Source of the DNA: Salinivirgaceae bacterium
Lineage (GTDB): Bacteria > Bacteroidota > Bacteroidia > Bacteroidales > SZUA-534
Direction: 5' to 3'
DNA: 64,000 nt
Assembly (NCBI GenBank): GCA_017527435.1
Contig: JAFXQB010000022.1
Span: forward strand, 122,808-186,807
The notes below the pieces were generated by a model. It ran no database searches and was not told where the DNA came from. It saw nothing but the letters and a program-made list of their open reading frames with translations. Made by a program: the position numbers and the translations under genes. Below, piece by piece: positions 25,295-34,092 of this stretch. How positions within the stretch are numbered: the first letter of the stretch is position 1; each line of letters starts with the position of its first letter.

Positions 25295-26053
25295 TCAAAG
25301 TCTCACTACCGCCGAAGCCTCGTGCCGCGACGTGGGCAGAACTGTCACATTTTGAGCGATTTGTGCAAAGGTGGCCAATGCCTTTTCAATAGTGTTGTTC
25401 TCGGCGGAAATGTGCGACAGAAAAATGTGCGACAGAGCTGGTGAAGCGTGCTGCAAAGCTAATTCAAATGACTGATTGTTAGACAGATGCCCAACTTCGG
25501 AAGCCACGCGTTGCTTCAGATAATATGGGTACGAGCCGTGCCAGAGCATATCCTCGTCGTAATTCGACTCGAGAAAAACCGCATCGCACTGCGAGAAATG
25601 GTCGGAGACTGCCTCGGTGACAATGCCAATGTCGGTCATCACGCCGATTTTGCGGCCGTTTGTTTCGACCACAAAACTGCACGGGTCCGACGCATCGTGG
25701 CGCTTGCCGAAAGTGTGCACCTGAATGCCGAACACATCGCAGACATCGCCTGGCTCAAAAAAGCGCACTTCGGCGGGGCGGAACTGACCACGGGTGTTGT
25801 TAAAGGTTTTTCGGGTGAAGTAGAACGGCAGACATAGCCGCTTGCCAATACCGTATGCGCCGCAGACGTGGTCGGTGTGCTCGTGCGAAATGAAGACCGC
25901 ACGCACCTTGCCAATATCAACGCCTGCAGTTTTCGTTCTATCTATCAGACATTTAAGGTGAATGCCCGCATCAATCAGCACGGCATCGCTCTCATTACCA
26001 ATATAATAACAGTTGCCATTACTCCCCGACGCCAATGCGCATATCTCTATCAT
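25295..26053 (-). CDS. MBL-fold metallohydrolase, YycJ/WalJ-like
   Basis: 252 residues, full length. The metallo-beta-lactamase motif HEHTDH is near residue 57, preceded by the N-terminal LASGSNGNCYYIG and AVLIDAG segments typical of the YycJ group. Further metal ligands are suggested by KRHDASDP and the C-terminal LSHIS. YycJ-type proteins are thought to be nucleases or phosphodiesterases linked to replication or cell-wall control. It is a single gene here, ahead of the structured element. Confidence 0.85.
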   Translation of the reverse strand: MIEICALASGSNGNCYYIGNESDAVLIDAGIHLKCLIDRTKTAGVDIGKVRAVFISHEHTDHVCGAYGIGKRLCLPFYFTRKTFNNTRGQFRPAEVRFFEPGDVCDVFGIQVHTFGKRHDASDPCSFVVETNGRKIGVMTDIGIVTEAVSDHFSQCDAVFLESNYDEDMLWHGSYPYYLKQRVASEVGHLSNNQSFELALQHASPALSHIFLSHISAENNTIEKALATFAQIAQNVTVLPTSRHEASAVVRL

Positions 26054-26170
26054 TTTATCAATGTATTATGTAACCTCTAACCGATTCAATCCGATTTTAC
26101 CCAAATTATTTATCTACCGCCAAATTATCCGTTGTCTGAAGTCTGTTGTCAGTTGTCCGTAGTCCCAAAT

Positions 26171-28186
26171 CTAATTCCGCCAAAGCCTCAACAGCGCCGT
26201 CTCCGCAAGCAGAACCACCAACGCGAGCAGGGCGAACAGCCGCCAAAGGCCAAAGTCGGTCTGGGTGGCTGCCACCGAATCGGCAAATGAGTCGCCCGCC
26301 TTCAAAATATCGACGTTAAACCCGCGCTGCCGCAGCATTTCGGCGGCCTCGTCGGGCTCGTAGAACTGCTGCACCGACTCTGCACGGTCGAAATTCAACG
26401 AAGCATACCCAACCATCTCATTTTCAGCATTAAGCGAGTAGTTTCCCGCCGTCAGTTCGGCGGCATCGGGATAGAGCACAACTCCGCCGCCATCTATCCG
26501 CTTGACGGGGAAAAACGCCGCGCCATCGGCCTGAACAAGCGATATATTTTTCGACGCATCTTGCACATTGACAGGCAACTGCATATCGGCGGCAAGCGTG
26601 GTATACAACCGCCCTGGCGTGGTGCTCTGAATGGCCATATTGTAGAACATCGGCACGAAAACGGGGTGGAACATCAGGTTGGTGTGGGCGGCGGCGAGCG
26701 GAACGGCCGAAACGTAGATTCTGCCTTGCCCGCAGCCGTATTCAAACATCAGCAGGCCGCCTGGCTCGGTGTCGAAAAGGCGCGTTATGCGCTGGCGCGA
26801 AGTGGCCGCAACCTCAAAAAATCCGTCGTAAGTGGGCATTGAGTAATTTTTGGGGCGGTCGGAAAAGGCGTCGTGGAAAAGGCTGTGGCGCGTGTTCAGA
26901 TTGGCCGCCGCGCCGTTTTGCGCAATCCAGCCCTTCATTTGCGGACCGTTGGTGGCTCGCAGCAACTGATCGAAATCGCCTTCGCGCGACGGCAGCAGCA
27001 CCAAATGTCCGCCTGACGCCACAAACTTGGCCAACTGCTCCACCGCTCCCGACGACAACTGCACGGGCGAGTCGAGCACAATCAACTGATTGTCAGTAAG
27101 TTTATCGTACTTAACGCTGAACGGCGACACTCGGTGGTAAAGCACCGCACTGTCGGTTCGGTAGAGCGCGGCAAGATAATCAACATCGGTTTTATCGCTG
27201 ATACACAAAACGTTAGTATGCCGCTGAATGTTAAAACTGAAAAACAGTCGGTTATCGAACGTGATTGGGTAATCCTGAATGGCCACGTAGCCGCTGTTCC
27301 AACCCTGACGGCTGTGCAGGAAGGTACACTTCACGTCGTGCGCGCTGTTGGGCTCAATCGAGAACGGCACGGTGTTCTTCATTGTGTCGTTGACAAAGAC
27401 CTGCAGATTAAGGTTCGAGAGCGGCTCGCTGCCGTGGTTGCGCAGGCGGACGGTCATCTCCTCAACCTTGCCAACATACAATCCAGGCGAACTAAACCAC
27501 AGTGAATCAACGCTGATATTGTTGCGCGAGCCGTTGACCTCGGGCGTCAGAAAAATATGCTGACGGCCTTCGGGTTGCGAGTTTTTGAGCACGAACGACG
27601 GCTTGTGCAGGTCGGTGAACAGGAACGAATAGAGCACTGCGTTGGTGTCGCGACCGATAATCTGTTGACGGTGAAGCACTTCGTCAATTTCGGCGATAAT
27701 GTGCGTTGACTGCACGCGACGCACCCAATCGGTGAACTGCTCCGCTCCCACCCAACGCTGTTGCTGCGGTTCCATCTCGTTGGTTATCAGCAGATAATCC
27801 GTTCCAACGGGAAATGCGTCAACCAGTTGGCAGGCCTGCGTTTTGGCACGTTCGAGCAGCGTTCCGTGGTCGTCACCTGCCTCCATACTGAACGAGTTGT
27901 CAATGTAAACCGCAACTCGTGTTTTTTGAATGTTATCGTCCTCGTTTTTAGGGATATACGGCTGCGCAAATGCCAGCACAATGAGTGCCACCGCCAGCAG
28001 CCTCAACACAAGCAAAAGCCATTGGCGCAAAGTGGAACGCGTGCGCTGCTCACTCTGTATCGCCTTGATAAACTGCGTGTTGCTGAACGGCAAAATCCTG
28101 TATCGGCGGAAATTGAACAAATGCACCACCACAGGGACGGCTAGCGCCGCCAATGCCCACAAAACCGTTGGAAAGAGAAAATGCAC
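26171..28186 (-). CDS. BatA-type membrane protein with aerotolerance N-terminal and vWA-like regions
   Basis: 671 residues from GTG 28184-28186. I prefer it because a perfect promoter (TATCTTTG 28204-28211, TTG 28232-28234, 20-bp spacing) lies just upstream and the protein then starts with the conserved HFLFPTVLWALAALAVP. Residues 1-80 are the BatA N-terminal two-helix membrane domain, followed by a vWA-like region (VAVYIDNSFSM, a partial MIDAS motif), beta domains and a C-terminal membrane helix (FALLALVVLLAETALL). Related proteins belong to Bat / MoxR-associated envelope complexes; no MoxR or other Bat gene is adjacent. Confidence 0.8.
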   Translation of the reverse strand: MHFLFPTVLWALAALAVPVVVHLFNFRRYRILPFSNTQFIKAIQSEQRTRSTLRQWLLLVLRLLAVALIVLAFAQPYIPKNEDDNIQKTRVAVYIDNSFSMEAGDDHGTLLERAKTQACQLVDAFPVGTDYLLITNEMEPQQQRWVGAEQFTDWVRRVQSTHIIAEIDEVLHRQQIIGRDTNAVLYSFLFTDLHKPSFVLKNSQPEGRQHIFLTPEVNGSRNNISVDSLWFSSPGLYVGKVEEMTVRLRNHGSEPLSNLNLQVFVNDTMKNTVPFSIEPNSAHDVKCTFLHSRQGWNSGYVAIQDYPITFDNRLFFSFNIQRHTNVLCISDKTDVDYLAALYRTDSAVLYHRVSPFSVKYDKLTDNQLIVLDSPVQLSSGAVEQLAKFVASGGHLVLLPSREGDFDQLLRATNGPQMKGWIAQNGAAANLNTRHSLFHDAFSDRPKNYSMPTYDGFFEVAATSRQRITRLFDTEPGGLLMFEYGCGQGRIYVSAVPLAAAHTNLMFHPVFVPMFYNMAIQSTTPGRLYTTLAADMQLPVNVQDASKNISLVQADGAAFFPVKRIDGGGVVLYPDAAELTAGNYSLNAENEMVGYASLNFDRAESVQQFYEPDEAAEMLRQRGFNVDILKAGDSFADSVAATQTDFGLWRLFALLALVVLLAETALLRLWRN

Positions 28187-28203
28187 GTCTTTCAGATTTT
28201 CGC

Positions 28204-28234
28204 CAAAGATAGAAATGCGGCAAATTTGAAACAA
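28204..28234 (-). promoter_or_regulatory. promoter of the BatA-like gene
   Basis: Minus-strand TTG (28232-28234), 20 bp, then TATCTTTG (28204-28211). The GTG start lies only 17 bp beyond the -7 box, so the leader is about 10 nt. Confidence 0.6.
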
Positions 28235-28244
28235 TCTTTCACAA

Positions 28245-28273
28245 AAAAAGGTGCAACAAAGTCGCACCTTTTT
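28245..28273 (-). terminator. gltX terminator
   Basis: AAAAAGGTGC and GCACCTTTTT flank a 9-nt loop. It lies 25 bp past the gltX stop and is symmetric, so it can act in both directions. Confidence 0.8.
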
Positions 28274-28297
28274 ATCATTACTCTGACAGTCAATTCA

Positions 28298-29821
28298 TTA
28301 TGCATTCGCCTTCAAAGCCGCATCAATTCTCTTCAGCGTCTCATCCTTGCCGATGAACTCGCAGATGTCGAAGATGCTCGGACCTTGGCTGATGCCCAAA
28401 ATGGCGATGCGCAGGGTGTTCATCAACTGCCCCATCGACATTTGGTTGTCCATAATCCATTGATGGATAGCAGGTTCGGTTTCGGCTGCGGTAATCTTGT
28501 CGAACTCGGCCAGTTTGGCGGCCAATTTCTTCAGATTCTCAACATGTTCAGGCTTCCAAAACTTGGCAACCGACTTTTCATCGTAACTGCTTGGCGCAAC
28601 GAACATATACTCGGTCAGCGGCAGCAAATCCTTCGGGAAAGTTGCGCGCTCCTTGATGAGCGATACTGCCTTTGCGGCGCGTTCTGCGGTTGTCGAAACG
28701 CCTTTCTCGGCAAGCATAGGCAGCAGATATTCAGCAAGTTTCGCGTCATCGCACTTGCGGATGTATTGTGCGTTGAACCATTTTGCCTTTTCGGGATTGA
28801 ACCTTGCTCCCGCCTTGCTTACTTTTTCAAGAGAGAAGGCCGCGATGAGTTCGTCCATCGAGAAAATCTCTTGCTCGGTGCCAGGATTCCAGCCCAACAG
28901 AGCCAGCATATTTATAAATGCTTCAGGCAGATAGCCGTCTTCGCGATATCCAGCCGAAACCTCGCCGTCGGGTGCAACCCAACGCAGCGGGAACACGGGG
29001 AAGCCGAACTTGTCGCCGTCGCGTTTCGAGAGTTTGCCCTGACCTTGCGGCTTGAGCAGCAACGGCAGATGCGCGAACTGCGGCTGTGTATCGGTCCAGC
29101 CGAAAGCGCGGTAAAGCAAGTAGTGAAGCGGCAACGACGGCAGCCACTCCTCGCCGCGGATGACGTGCGAAATCTCCATCAGATGGTCATCGACTATGTT
29201 TGCCAGATGGTAGGTCGGCAGTTGGTCGGCCGATTTGTAGAGCACCTTGTCGTCCAATGTCGATGTGTTGATGGTGATGTGACCGCGGATTATATCGTCC
29301 ATCTCAACATTCTCGTTTTCAGGCATTTTGAAACGGACAACCCATTGGTCGCCACGTTCAATACGTTGCTTAACCTCGTCGGCCGAGAGTTTCAATGATG
29401 TCTCCAACTGATTGCGAACCTGATAGTTATAGGCAAACGTCTGTCCTTTCGACTCCGCTTCTTTACGCATAGCGTCGAGCGACTCGGCCGAATCGAAAGC
29501 ATAATAGGCGTTGCCCGAATCGATAAGTTGTTGAGCGTATTGCAGATAGATTGCCTTACGCTCGCTCTGACGATAAGGTGCGTGCGGTCCGCCCTGCTCT
29601 ACGCCTTCGTCGGTTTTTATGCCGCACCATTTCAGCGCTTTAATAATGTAGGCTTCGGCCCCAGGCACAAAACGCTGTGAGTCAGTATCTTCGATACGAA
29701 GAATAAAATCGCCGCCGTGGCTGCGGGCAAACAGATAGTTGTACAAAGCGGTGCGGACGCCTCCAATGTGAAGGGCTCCAGTGGGACTTGGTGCAAAGCG
29801 CACTCTAACACGTCTTTCCAT
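28298..29821 (-). CDS. gltX: glutamyl-tRNA synthetase
   Basis: 507 residues, a class I aminoacyl-tRNA synthetase that charges tRNA-Glu with glutamate. The HIGH motif appears as HIGG (residues 18-21, in PSPTGALHIGGVRT) and KMSKS as KLSKR near residue 263. The C-terminal anticodon-binding domain is present, so it is full length. The ATG at 29819-29821 gives the usual RVRFAPSPTG N-terminus. A tRNA-Glu gene lies 78 bp upstream on the same strand but has its own terminator, so coupling is by proximity only. Confidence 0.97.
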   Translation of the reverse strand: MERRVRVRFAPSPTGALHIGGVRTALYNYLFARSHGGDFILRIEDTDSQRFVPGAEAYIIKALKWCGIKTDEGVEQGGPHAPYRQSERKAIYLQYAQQLIDSGNAYYAFDSAESLDAMRKEAESKGQTFAYNYQVRNQLETSLKLSADEVKQRIERGDQWVVRFKMPENENVEMDDIIRGHITINTSTLDDKVLYKSADQLPTYHLANIVDDHLMEISHVIRGEEWLPSLPLHYLLYRAFGWTDTQPQFAHLPLLLKPQGQGKLSKRDGDKFGFPVFPLRWVAPDGEVSAGYREDGYLPEAFINMLALLGWNPGTEQEIFSMDELIAAFSLEKVSKAGARFNPEKAKWFNAQYIRKCDDAKLAEYLLPMLAEKGVSTTAERAAKAVSLIKERATFPKDLLPLTEYMFVAPSSYDEKSVAKFWKPEHVENLKKLAAKLAEFDKITAAETEPAIHQWIMDNQMSMGQLMNTLRIAILGISQGPSIFDICEFIGKDETLKRIDAALKANA

Positions 29822-29872
29822 AGCAAAACATTGTTAAATCATTATCAAACAGCGTCTAAATGCCGTTTAAAC

Positions 29873-29897
29873 AAAAAAAGCAGCCTTCTGCTGCTTT
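29873..29897 (-). terminator. tRNA-Glu terminator
   Basis: AAAGCAGC and GCTGCTTT around a 5-nt loop, followed by a T run on the minus strand; it is 3 bp past the tRNA end. Confidence 0.8.
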
Positions 29898-29899
29898 GG

Positions 29900-29971
29900 T
29901 AGTCGATAGGAGAATCGAACTCCTATTTAGAGATTGAGAATCTCTCGTCCTAACCGTTAGACGAATCGACC
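29900..29971 (-). tRNA. tRNA-Glu, anticodon CUC
   Basis: The 72-nt cloverleaf has a 7-bp acceptor stem (GGTCGAT with ATCGACT), a D stem GTC/GAC, an anticodon stem AGAGA/TCTCT with loop TTCTCAA (anticodon CTC), a T stem AGGAG/CTCCT with loop TTCGATT, and discriminator A. CCA is not encoded. It reads GAG codons. A full promoter (TTG, 19 bp, TACTTTTG) precedes it. Confidence 0.9.
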
Positions 29972-29997
29972 AGTTAGTTGTGTCGTTTTGACGGGTG

Positions 29998-30027
29998 CAA
30001 AAGTAGGCAATTTTTTGGCGTGTGCAA
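29998..30027 (-). promoter_or_regulatory. tRNA-Glu promoter
   Basis: Minus-strand TTG (30025-30027), 19 bp, TACTTTTG (29998-30005). The -33 element lies inside a small palindrome (GTGTGC-AATA-GCACAC). Confidence 0.65.
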
Positions 30028-30059
30028 TAGCACACAAAAAGATTTTTTATAAGAAAAAG

Positions 30060-30084
30060 AAAAGGCCGGACTAACAATCCGACC
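30060..30084 (-). terminator. terminator of the small Cys protein gene
   Basis: GGTCGGA and TCCGGCC (one G-U pair) around a 7-nt loop on the minus strand, followed by TTTTCTTTTTC; it is about 29 bp past the stop. Confidence 0.65.
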
Positions 30085-30112
30085 AACTAGTTAAACCATA
30101 GCTATAGCAAAC

Positions 30113-30349
30113 TCATTTTGAATTGATAATATTGATAATCTCATCCAAACTTTTCTTAGAGTTAGGCATAATGCTTTCGGGAACTGGTTTCCCTGTTGCC
30201 TTGGCAGCCTGATAGCGCTTACACTCTTGGAATTTGCCGGGTACAAGGCAATACATATTTTTATATGCTACTCCTGTATAATCGTTTACAAAAATACCTT
30301 TTTGAAAAATTGGACATCTCTCAAGACTTACACAAACGTTGTTTTCCAT
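30113..30349 (-). CDS. small conserved four-cysteine protein
   Basis: 78 residues, soluble, no signal peptide. Cysteines at 6, 12, 34 and 43 occur in the pattern CPIF ... YKNMYC ... CKRYQ, followed by GKPVPESIMPN. The same C-P-x-F ... Y-C ... C-x-R-Y-x5-G ... P-x-x-(hydrophobic)-x-P-N arrangement occurs in small uncharacterised proteins in several phyla, to my knowledge, and suggests a metal or Fe-S site. No function is established. It has its own terminator and no obvious partner; the neighbour on the other side is divergent. Confidence 0.7.
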   Translation of the reverse strand: MENNVCVSLERCPIFQKGIFVNDYTGVAYKNMYCLVPGKFQECKRYQAAKATGKPVPESIMPNSKKSLDEIINIINSK

Positions 30350-30436
30350 CTTTTTATAATTATAGCCTATAAATCAATTATATAACTTCACCTTATGGCA
30401 AAACATACTTTCATACGCATATATATGAGAAAAAGA

Positions 30437-30444
30437 TACATTTG
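30437..30444 (+). promoter_or_regulatory. -7 element of the DUF4250 gene
   Basis: TACATTTG matches TAnnTTTG and lies 22 bp before ATG 30467. No clear -33 TTG. Confidence 0.5.
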
Positions 30445-30466
30445 CAGCGAATATTTTTTTTGAATA

Positions 30467-30670
30467 ATGGATTTTTTACCAAACGACCCCGCAATTCTAG
30501 TTTCGAGCATCAATATGCTGCTGCGCGATGAAGAATTCGACTCGCTCGAATCGCTTTGCTACAACTTCAACCGTGAACCCGACGAGATAAAAGCCCGACT
30601 GCTGGCCTGCGGATTTGTTTACAGCGAAGAGCAACGCCAGTTCCGCCCCGAAAACTACAATGCGCAATGA
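30467..30670 (+). CDS. DUF4250-family small protein
   Basis: 67 residues. The sequence LPNDPAILVSSINMLLRD ... LESLCYNFNREPDEIKARL ... GFVYSEEQRQF fits DUF4250, a short helical protein found in Firmicutes and Bacteroidota with no known role. The stop TGA overlaps the start of the next gene (ATGA at 30667-30670), so the two are translationally coupled. Confidence 0.75.
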   Translation: MDFLPNDPAILVSSINMLLRDEEFDSLESLCYNFNREPDEIKARLLACGFVYSEEQRQFRPENYNAQ

Positions 30671-30918
30671 TTGGGAAAGACTGCATTGAGACGGCCTACA
30701 GTTTTCTGCACCAGAAAGAGCGAATCTACGCACACTCCACTCTCGACTGGCAAAAAGACGACATTGAGATTGCCATTGGCGATTATGCTGGTGAGATGAA
30801 CCAGGAACTTTACAAGACTCTGGCTCGCGGTCGAGCCGATTTCCTGCGCGACCACTCCCGCTTTGCCAACGACATCGCGGAAGCGGTTGCCGTCCTCGAA
30901 AATATGCTATATCAATAA
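30667..30918 (+). CDS. small protein of unknown function
   Basis: 83 residues, soluble and helical (CIETAYSFLHQKERIYAHS, DDIEIAIGDYAGEMN). I do not recognise a family. Its ATG overlaps the stop of the DUF4250 gene by 4 bp, so they are made together. The nucleoside-recognition membrane gene follows after a 72-bp gap and may share the transcript. Confidence 0.7.
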   Translation: MIGKDCIETAYSFLHQKERIYAHSTLDWQKDDIEIAIGDYAGEMNQELYKTLARGRADFLRDHSRFANDIAEAVAVLENMLYQ

Positions 30919-30990
30919 TTTACGCTCAACGGATTTATTGCTGATTTTTATGAAAATCGCACTATTTTCGCGGCTCAATTCAGACTGACA

Positions 30991-31968
30991 ATGGCAGAAT
31001 TGCAAGCATTTTTCGATTATGTGTGGCACCGCGGCAAGAACTCCTGCCTGACGCTCTTCAAGTTTATGGTGCCTATCTCAATAATAATCAGATTCATACA
31101 ACAATGGGGACTGCTATCGTACATCTGCGACTACCTTGAGCCGGTGATGCAGATTGTGGGGCTTCCTGCCGAGACAGCCATAGTGTGGCTAACTACAATG
31201 GTTGTAAATATTTACGGCGGTTTTCTCACTCTTTTCAGCATCTATCCACAGATGGAACCGATGACTGTGGCGCAGATGACCACGCTATTTACAATGATGC
31301 TGGTGGCGCACACCTTCCCCATCGAGATTACCATCGCCCAAAAAACCGGTGTCAAAGCCTGGGTGATGACTGCCATCCGTTTTGTTTTCGCCATTCTGCT
31401 AGGCATCCTGATGTCAAGGATGTACAACGCGCTCGGTGCTTTGCAGGATGAAGCCACAATATCGCCGTTCCTCACCACAACGCAAACAAGTTGGGGCGCG
31501 TGGGCGCTGAACGAGTTAAAAAACTATGCCATAATCACTTGCGTGATATTCACTTTGGTAATTTTCTTGCATTTGCTCGATGTTACGGGACTAATCCGCA
31601 TTGTGAACAAAGTAATGGAACCCACGCTCAAATGGTTGGGAATCAGCCAGAAAGTTCTGCCAATCACCATCATCGGCCTCACTTTGGGCATTGCTTACGG
31701 CGGCGGCCTGCTGATTGAAGAGAGCCGCCAGAAGGACATCGACATAAAAGGCATCTTCTACTCAATGACGCTTATGGGGCTGTTCCACAGCATTATAGAA
31801 GACACGCTGCTAATGCTCTCAATGGGCGGCCATTGGACGGGCGTGGTGCTGTTCCGCTTTGTCTATGCCTGCACCATCACCTTCATTTTTGTGAAATGCA
31901 CCAACCGTATGCCCATCGACAAATTCGAGCGTCTGTTTATGACTAAAGCGGTGAAAAACAGAGAGTAA
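30991..31968 (+). CDS. nucleoside-recognition (Gate) domain membrane protein
   Basis: 325 residues with about eight membrane segments arranged as two Gate repeats (FKFMVPISIIIRFIQQWG near residue 23 and LHLLDVTGLIRIVNKVMEP near 190). The second half holds the conserved GLTLGIAYGGGLLIEES and FHSIIEDTLL segments. Relatives include spore-maturation SpmA/B-like proteins and nucleoside transporters, but the transported substrate is not known. A hairpin follows at 31974-32005. Confidence 0.85.
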   Translation: MAELQAFFDYVWHRGKNSCLTLFKFMVPISIIIRFIQQWGLLSYICDYLEPVMQIVGLPAETAIVWLTTMVVNIYGGFLTLFSIYPQMEPMTVAQMTTLFTMMLVAHTFPIEITIAQKTGVKAWVMTAIRFVFAILLGILMSRMYNALGALQDEATISPFLTTTQTSWGAWALNELKNYAIITCVIFTLVIFLHLLDVTGLIRIVNKVMEPTLKWLGISQKVLPITIIGLTLGIAYGGGLLIEESRQKDIDIKGIFYSMTLMGLFHSIIEDTLLMLSMGGHWTGVVLFRFVYACTITFIFVKCTNRMPIDKFERLFMTKAVKNRE

Positions 31969-31973
31969 CCAAA

Positions 31974-32005
31974 AACGCCGCACAAATCAAAATTCGCACG
32001 GCGTT
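31974..32005. terminator. hairpin between convergent genes
   Basis: AACGCCG and CGGCGTT pair over 7 bp around an 18-nt loop between the Gate gene and the convergent amidohydrolase gene. The T run is weak. Confidence 0.5.
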
Positions 32006-32035
32006 AATGGTTATCGTATTGACAATCAATGCTCA

Positions 32036-32782
32036 CTACAAGTCCATAAACTTCTTCGCATTGTTGTAGAATATATTTTCAAGTCCCTCGTCGTCGACGC
32101 CGCAAGCCGCAACTTTCTGAATCTCAACTGTTGGGTGGTGGAACGGCGAGTCGATACCGAACATCACGCGGTCGTGGCCGACGGTGTCGTAGGCGTTCTT
32201 AATCTGACAACTCATTGACGTGCCCGACGTTTCGAGCCAGATATTGCTGTAGCGGCGGGCCATAGTTATCGCCGCATCGACATACACCCCGTGGGCGTGG
32301 CCCATATGAATCATCACAATGGGCAGGTGCGGGTGACGCTCGGCCAAGAGCCCGATTTGCCACGGCAGCGAGAAAGGCGGGTGCCCCGAATGCACAAACA
32401 GCGGACGGCCGTATTTCTCGCAGAGTTCGGCCACAGGGTCAACGCAAGGCGCGTCGGCGGTGTAGCCATCGAAGAGCGACTGCAGTTTGGCGCCCGCAAA
32501 ATGCTCGTCGCGCAGATAATGCTCGAGCAGGTCGTAGGCGGGCTGCCCCTGCGCGCAGTTCACCCACATCAGCGGCACAATCTTGTCGGGGTGCTGACGG
32601 TAGGCCGCCACTGTGTCGTCGTTCGTGTAGGCGCTCGACGCGCAAAGAATGGTCTTCTCGATATTGTATTCCGCCATCTGCTCAAGCAGCCGCTCGGTGT
32701 TGAAATCGATATTGAACGGACTGCCGAACGCTCCAATATGCGTGTGTGCGTCAATCTTTTTGAATTTGTTGAAATCGTTCAT
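32036..32782 (-). CDS. amidohydrolase-related TIM-barrel hydrolase
   Basis: 248 residues. The N-terminal KIDAHTHIG is the metal-binding HxH of the amidohydrolase-2 family. Further expected ligands are HSGHPP near residue 132, HMGHAHG near 160 and FGIDSPFHH near 212. The length fits a compact cytoplasmic metal-dependent hydrolase; decarboxylases of the ACMSD group belong to the same family. The substrate is unknown. It has its own -7 element (TACTTTTG, 32836-32843) and no operon partner. Confidence 0.85.
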   Translation of the reverse strand: MNDFNKFKKIDAHTHIGAFGSPFNIDFNTERLLEQMAEYNIEKTILCASSAYTNDDTVAAYRQHPDKIVPLMWVNCAQGQPAYDLLEHYLRDEHFAGAKLQSLFDGYTADAPCVDPVAELCEKYGRPLFVHSGHPPFSLPWQIGLLAERHPHLPIVMIHMGHAHGVYVDAAITMARRYSNIWLETSGTSMSCQIKNAYDTVGHDRVMFGIDSPFHHPTVEIQKVAACGVDDEGLENIFYNNAKKFMDL

Positions 32783-32835
32783 TTATAGTATTTTATTTAA
32801 GGTGTAAAGATTAAAATGTTTTTAATCCAATGGCG

Positions 32836-32843
32836 CAAAAGTA
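32836..32843 (-). promoter_or_regulatory. -7 element of the amidohydrolase gene
   Basis: Minus-strand TACTTTTG matches TAnnTTTG, 53 bp before the ATG. Confidence 0.45.
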
Positions 32844-32878
32844 ACTGATTGCCGCAGTTTTTTTTGCAGAATTTCACA

Positions 32879-32917
32879 AAAAAATCCGCCACAAGAACAA
32901 TTCAACCCTTGCGGCGG
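32879..32917 (-). terminator. pstS terminator
   Basis: CCGCCGCAAG and CTTGTGGCGG (one G-U pair) around a 12-nt loop on the minus strand, followed by ATTTTTTT; about 24 bp past the pstS stop. Confidence 0.8.
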
Positions 32918-32941
32918 GTTCAATCCGCGAAAGCGTTTATA

Positions 32942-33919
32942 TTATTTATTTTCAAGCAAATCCAGCGCTTTCTGAATCTTTTCTTGAGTGATTTCGATAT
33001 AGCCCACAGGCTCGTTCTTTTTCTGACCGTCGGTGAGCACATATTTCAGGAATGCCACAACCACGGGGTCGGTCGGGACGCCCTTGGTGACAAGGTACAA
33101 ATCGCGGGCGGGCGGCGACGGATAGCGGCCTTCGGCAATGGCCTTGGTCACGTTGTCCTTCAGGTTGTAGAACTGCTCATCGTCTGATATTGAGCCGTTT
33201 TCATCGGTATCGACAGGAAAAATCTGAAGGTCGGCGTTCAGGTTGTGGGTGTCGTTGTCGTAGGCGTAACCGATATTGTTGAAGCCGATTCCGTAGATAT
33301 CTTTCTGAATGGCAGCGGCAAGCCCAGGGTCGCCGAAGACGGCCGTTCCGCCAAGGTCTTCCTGCTTGGCGCCGAACCAGTTGGCAAACGTCTCGGCCGC
33401 ACCGCAGGCGTCAGAGCGAGTGTAAATGTGAATCGGGGTCTCGTCGTCGATTCCGAGCACATCGCCCCAAGTCTTCACATCGCCGTCAATCCAAATGCGG
33501 CGGGCAATCTCTTTGGTGATTCCGTGCTCAAGTATCTTGCTGATAATCGGGTTATTGGCGTTGATTGTCGGCACCACGGCATCTTTAGCCGACGGGAAAC
33601 CAACGGCGCCCTTCTCCTGCTCCTGCGGATAAACTTCGCGCGAAACCATTCCGAAATCGACCACGCCAGCCAGCACGTCGGTCATTCCCTTGCCCGCGCC
33701 GCCAGCCGACACATCGACCTTCACGCCAGGATTCAGTTGTTGGAACTCTTCGGCCCAGACCACCGCCAGCGGATAGAGCGCAAACGCACCCGAAAGCGAT
33801 AGTTCGCCCTTCAGTTTGCCGTCTTTTGTAACCTTGTTGCCCGACGTGCTACCGCCGCACGAAACCAGTGTTGCGACTGCTACAGCCGCCAGCACCACGT
33901 AATTTAAAATCCTTTTCAT
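32942..33919 (-). CDS. pstS: PstS-like periplasmic oxyanion-binding lipoprotein
   Basis: 325 residues with lipobox Cys21 (TLVSC). The PBP-like domain shows LSGAFALYPLAVVWAEEF, SAGGAGKGMTDVLAG and IYTRSDACGAAETF, which correspond to the three anion-contacting loops of PstS; the third lacks the usual SGSGT. It belongs to the phosphate-binding family and should feed PstCAB, whose genes are 9 kb away on the same strand. It follows the porin gene by 173 bp and is probably co-transcribed with it. Phosphate is the family default, but sulfate or another oxyanion is not excluded. Confidence 0.85.
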   Translation of the reverse strand: MKRILNYVVLAAVAVATLVSCGGSTSGNKVTKDGKLKGELSLSGAFALYPLAVVWAEEFQQLNPGVKVDVSAGGAGKGMTDVLAGVVDFGMVSREVYPQEQEKGAVGFPSAKDAVVPTINANNPIISKILEHGITKEIARRIWIDGDVKTWGDVLGIDDETPIHIYTRSDACGAAETFANWFGAKQEDLGGTAVFGDPGLAAAIQKDIYGIGFNNIGYAYDNDTHNLNADLQIFPVDTDENGSISDDEQFYNLKDNVTKAIAEGRYPSPPARDLYLVTKGVPTDPVVVAFLKYVLTDGQKKNEPVGYIEITQEKIQKALDLLENK

Positions 33920-34092
33920 TTTTAAAGTTTTAAGTATTTGAAGTTTAAAGTTTTAAGTTAAAAGTTTAGAAGGTTAGGCGCTTCGCTGTTTAGAAGGTTT
34001 AGTTGAAAGTTGAACAAGTTTAACAGGTTGAAAATCATCACTTTTAATTATTCATTGTTCATTCCTAATTTCTAAATCCTAATTCCTAACTA
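33920..34092. repeat. AT-rich intergenic repeat (TTTAGAAGG / GCTTCGCTG type), copy 1
   Basis: The porin-pstS gap holds GTTTAGAAGGTTAG, then GCGCTTCGCTG, then TTTAGAAGGTTTAG and GTTGAACAAGTTT. Closely similar words occur at 38243-38310 and 44666-44735, also between genes of this cluster. Confidence 0.55.

Noticed and set aside
28181..29398. 405-residue open frame on the plus strand
   Set aside because: It is antisense to gltX; no domain and an atypical composition.
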